From Pseudomonadota bacterium (GTDB lineage: Bacteria; Pseudomonadota; Gammaproteobacteria; Xanthomonadales; Xanthomonadaceae): a DNA stretch of 17,222 nt. Location of the stretch: the NCBI GenBank assembly GCA_023425225.1, contig JAFADB010000209.1:1-17222 (forward strand), given 5' to 3'. The position numbers were made by a program, and so were the translations under genes. Below the pieces are notes generated by a model that was given only the letters and a program-made list of their open reading frames with translations, had not been told where the DNA came from and made no database searches. Within the stretch, counting starts at the first letter, position 1, and each line of letters begins with the position of its first letter. Shown here in pieces: positions 14,759 through 17,222 of the stretch.

Positions 14759-15658
14759 ATGGACATCACCGAAACCTTCCAACACCACCGGCCGCGCCTG
14801 TTCGCCCTGGCCTACCGCCTGCTCGGCAGCCGCAGCGACGCCGAGGACGTGGTCCAGGACGCCTGGCTGCGCTGGCACGGCACCGATACCGCCGACATCC
14901 GCGATCCGGAGGGCTGGCTGGTCACCGCCACCACCCGGCTCGGGCTGGACCGCCTGCGCAGCGCGCGCACTGCGCGCCTGCAGTACGTCGGCCCGTGGCT
15001 GCCCGAGCCGCTGGAGATAACGCTGGACACCGACCCGCTGCAGGACCCGGCGCAGCGCCACGCGCTGGCCGACGAGGTGTCGCTGGCGTTCCTGTCCGTG
15101 CTCGAACGGCTCGGCCCGGCCGAGCGCGCGGCCTGGCTGCTCAAGGAGGTGTTCGACCACGACTATGCGTACATCGCCGAGCTGCTGGGGCATTCGCAGG
15201 CCAACTGCCGCCAGCTGGTGCACCGTGCCCGGCAACGCCTGCGCCAGGCGCAACCGCGCTTCCAGGTCGATGCCGGCCAGCATCGCGAACTGCTGGCGCG
15301 CTTCATGCACGCCAGCGAACGCGGCGACATGGAGGCGATCCAGGCCCTGCTGCACGACGATGCCGAGCTGGTGTCCGACGGCGGCGGTCGCGTCACCGCG
15401 GCGATCCGGCCGCTGTGCGGCGCCGAGCGCATCGCCCGGCTGTTCTGGGCGGTCGCGCAGCGCGGCGGCGGCCACCCGGGACGCATCGGCCGGGTCAACG
15501 GCGAGCCGGCGATCGTGCGCATGGACGGCGAGCGCGTGCATTCGGTCACCACCCTCGTGGTGGAGGACGGCCGCATCCGGCGCGTGCTCAGCGTGCTCAA
15601 CCCGGAAAAGCTGCCGTCCTCGGTCACGACGGGACGCGCCGGCACGTCCCGGGAGTGA
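14759..15658 (+). CDS. ECF41-type RNA polymerase sigma factor with fused SnoaL-like domain
   Basis: A 299-residue extracytoplasmic-function sigma factor of the ECF41 (SigJ-like) group. Region 2 spans about 5-70 (LFALAYRLLGSRSDAEDVVQDAWLRW, with the DAEDVVQD core-binding helix) and region 4 about 106-163 (FLSVLERLGPAERAAWLL...HSQANCRQLVHRARQRL). In this group a C-terminal SnoaL-like domain (about 175-290) replaces a separate anti-sigma factor. The group-defining motifs are all present: WLPEP (80-84) in the linker, DGGGR (207-211) and NPEKL (281-285; usual form NPDKL). ATG at 14759 lacks a ribosome site but lies directly behind its own promoter. The frame is open far upstream without other start signals, so longer versions are rejected. 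The signal sensed by these proteins is unknown. It is followed by the decayed target gene. Confidence 0.93.
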   Translation: MDITETFQHHRPRLFALAYRLLGSRSDAEDVVQDAWLRWHGTDTADIRDPEGWLVTATTRLGLDRLRSARTARLQYVGPWLPEPLEITLDTDPLQDPAQRHALADEVSLAFLSVLERLGPAERAAWLLKEVFDHDYAYIAELLGHSQANCRQLVHRARQRLRQAQPRFQVDAGQHRELLARFMHASERGDMEAIQALLHDDAELVSDGGGRVTAAIRPLCGAERIARLFWAVAQRGGGHPGRIGRVNGEPAIVRMDGERVHSVTTLVVEDGRIRRVLSVLNPEKLPSSVTTGRAGTSRE

Positions 15659-15690
15659 GGGCGGCCACCGCGGCCGCCATGGAGCACCGC

Positions 15691-16132
15691 ATGCCCGCTT
15701 CTGCCCGTGTTCCCTGTGCCCGCCTGGCCGCAGAGACCTTCCAGGGCCTGCTCGCCGCCAGCAGCCACGTCCACGCCGGCTCGACCGGCGACGAGCGGCT
15801 GATACTGGTCTTCATGCGGACATCGCAGATCAACAGCTGCACCTACTGCATGGACATGCACGGCACGGCCTGCGCAAGGGCGGGATCGAGCCGTGCAAGC
15901 TCGACACACTGCCCGGCCGGCACGAAGCCGCTTCTTCGACGCCCGCGAGCGCGCGGTGCTGCGCCGGGCCGAGGCCCTGAACCCGGCTGCCGGACGCGGC
16001 GCTCTCGCAGGCCGCCTACGACGAGCTGGCCGCGCACTTCGACGACCAGGGCATCAGCGACCTGAGCATGGGCGTGGCGCTCATCGATGCCTGGAACCGG
16101 CTCGGTACCGGCCTGCGGCCGCCGCTGCCGTG
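15691..16132 (+). pseudogene. Carboxymuconolactone decarboxylase/AhpD-like protein, frameshifted
   Basis: This is the typical partner of ECF41 sigma factors (the COE group). The start MPASARVPCARLAAETFQGLL (an in-frame ATG also at 15679) leads to RTSQINSCTYCMDMHG with the CxxCxxxH active site of the AhpD-like fold. Reading then breaks three times: near 15866-15871 (one base missing, continuing LRKGGIEPCKLDTLPGRHEA), near 15925-15932 (one missing, continuing FFDARERAVLRRAEALNP) and near 15981-15987 (one extra or two missing, continuing LPDAALSQAAYDELAAHF...IDAWNRLGTGL). The pieces together reproduce a normal family member of about 145-150 residues. No stop in the last frame comes before the BON gene. 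Family members are peroxidase-like or decarboxylating; this copy is either inactive or mis-sequenced. The 3' limit is my estimate. Confidence 0.8.
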
Positions 16133-16273
16133 GAGCGCGCGACGCGCCGTTGTCCCGGTCGCCGCCCTCCCGCGCGCAGCGAGCGGCGACAGGGAAAGCC
16201 CCGGTATCTTGTCGCCGCGCTCACCTCCGCACGCGCACCATCGCCGGCATCGTTGCCGACAAGGAGATGGCCC

Positions 16274-16615
16274 ATGAGCCAGGAAACCCGAGACGAAGCC
16301 CCGATGTCCGACGAACTGGTCGGCGACGCGGTGCTCAAAGCGCTTGAACAGGACGAGGCGATCGAGGCCGGGGAGATCCTGGTCGAGGTCAAGGACGGCG
16401 TGGTCACGCTGACCGGCGACGTGCCCGAGCGGCGCATGAAGAAGCTCGCCGAGCAGTGCGCGGCCGCCGTGGAAGGCGTGCGCGAGGTGCGCGACCTGAT
16501 CGAGGCCGACAGCGGCAGCCATTCCTTCGGGCCGCGCGGCGCGGCGGTCAAGAGCGCCGACTACCAGGGCGGCCCGGGATCGACCGCCGAGGCCGACATG
16601 GAGGAGGACGGCTGA
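16274..16615 (+). CDS. BON domain protein, cytoplasmic, 113 residues
   Basis: A small acidic protein with one BON domain (about residues 12-81: SDELVGDAVLKALEQDEAI...ILVEVKDGVVTLTGDVPERRMKKLAEQCAAAVEGVREVRDLI), a fold that binds phospholipids or proteins. The conserved VxLTGxV turn (VVTLTGDVPE, about 43-52) and the closing VRDLI are clear. There is no signal peptide or transmembrane segment, unlike OsmY, so a cytoplasmic or surface-associated role is likely. A polar, acidic tail follows (82-113). Strong ribosome site AAGGAG (16261-16266), 7 nt before the ATG. It lies beyond the frameshifted gene with little gap, and shares its first codons with the runaway frame of that pseudogene. Function unknown. 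Confidence 0.88.
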   Translation: MSQETRDEAPMSDELVGDAVLKALEQDEAIEAGEILVEVKDGVVTLTGDVPERRMKKLAEQCAAAVEGVREVRDLIEADSGSHSFGPRGAAVKSADYQGGPGSTAEADMEEDG

Positions 16616-16714
16616 TCCCGGCCGGGTCGCCGCCCCCGGCCCGCGTGCGGGATCGGTGCCACTAGTTGGCGCCACTGATCGACGCGACCGCACGACCCGG
16701 GCCACAATCGCTCC

Positions 16715-17222
16715 ATGCCTCCCCCCTTCCCTGCCGCGTCCGGGCCGCGTCCGAGCCTGCGCGAACGCTTCAAGGCCATGCGCAACCTGCCGCCGTTCCT
16801 GCGGCAGATCTGGCAGACCAGCCCCTGGTTGACCATCGCCAGCCTCGGCCTGCGCCTGGTGCGCGCGCTGATGCCGGTGGCCACGCTGTACATCGGCAAG
16901 CTGATCATCGACGAGGTGGTGCGGCTGGCCGGTGCCGGGGCCGGCTTCGAATCGCTCGGCGCCGCGCTGGCCAGCGGCCAGTTGCAGCGGCTGCTGGAGC
17001 TGCTGGCGCTGGAACTGGCGCTGGCGGTCGGCTCGGACCTGTTCGGGCGCATGGTCAGCTACGCCGACACGCTGCTGTCGGAGCTGTTCACCAACGCCAC
17101 CAGCGTGCGGCTGATGGAACACGCCGCGACGCTGGACCTGGAGGACTTCGAGGACCCGGACCTGCAGGACAAGCTGGAACGGGCGCGGCGCCAGACCATG
17201 GGCCGCATGAACCTGATGAGCC
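16715..17222 (+). CDS. ABC transporter permease/ATP-binding protein, N-terminal part
   Basis: The first 169 residues of an ABC exporter subunit; the rest lies beyond the right edge. A short Pro-rich cytoplasmic start (about 1-16, MPPPFPAASGPRPSLRERF) leads into the first two or three membrane helices (about 38-68, PWLTIASLGLRLVRALMPVATLYIGKLIIDEVV, and 89-110). Then comes the type IV intracellular loop with the family-typical HAATLDLEDFEDPDLQDKLERARRQ (about 138-162), where the substrate domain meets the ATPase. The Walker motifs are not in view. The ATG at 16715 has no strong ribosome site. The substrate cannot be told. It follows the BON gene after 99 bp of non-coding DNA. Confidence 0.85.
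   Translation, partial: MPPPFPAASGPRPSLRERFKAMRNLPPFLRQIWQTSPWLTIASLGLRLVRALMPVATLYIGKLIIDEVVRLAGAGAGFESLGAALASGQLQRLLELLALELALAVGSDLFGRMVSYADTLLSELFTNATSVRLMEHAATLDLEDFEDPDLQDKLERARRQTMGRMNLMS

Overview
The window is high-GC, densely packed chromosomal DNA with mostly short intergenic gaps. Protein signatures and repeats suggest a gammaproteobacterium of the Xanthomonadaceae (Xanthomonas, Pseudoxanthomonas, Luteimonas or relatives). Supporting points are a class I fumarase, an OMPLA-type phospholipase, glycine-zipper envelope proteins, a 7-bp tandem repeat and a REP-like hairpin. The genus is an inference from protein style; there is no rRNA or other marker to settle it. I see no prophage, transposase, CRISPR array, tRNA or rRNA.

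Layout, left to right. (1) A minus-strand block, 1-3954, holds a glutaryl-CoA dehydrogenase followed by a GNAT acetyltransferase, a heptanucleotide tandem repeat, a glutathione S-transferase broken by a 1-nt deletion, and an asparagine synthase cut by the window edge. (2) 4009-8126 is an envelope and housekeeping stretch: a glycine-zipper protein (minus); a small membrane protein plus a TatD nuclease (plus); the tRNA-modifying dehydratase TcdA (minus); a membrane-anchored cytochrome c'-like protein (plus); and a glycine-zipper lipoprotein (plus). (3) 8239-10742 holds a cold-shock protein (minus), a DUF456 membrane protein, then phospholipase A overlapping an ArsC-family reductase (plus). (4) 10757-14656 is minus strand: class I fumarase, a cysteine-rich secreted orphan, a peroxiredoxin overlapping a cytoplasmic DsbA-like thioredoxin, and an intact glutathione S-transferase. 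Several of these are thiol or redox proteins. (5) 14723-16277 is a stress-response unit: an ECF41-type sigma factor with a fused SnoaL-like domain, a carboxymuconolactone decarboxylase/AhpD-like partner gene that is now frameshifted, then a BON-domain protein. (6) An ABC exporter runs off the right edge.

The most notable signal is at the sigma gene. A textbook ECF41 promoter (TGTCACA, 16-bp spacer, CGTC) lies so close to the start codon that the transcript should be leaderless, implying direct autoregulation. The usual ECF41 target gene follows directly but carries about three frameshifts. Together with the frameshifted glutathione S-transferase, this means either real gene decay or local indel errors in the assembly; the sequence alone cannot tell these apart.
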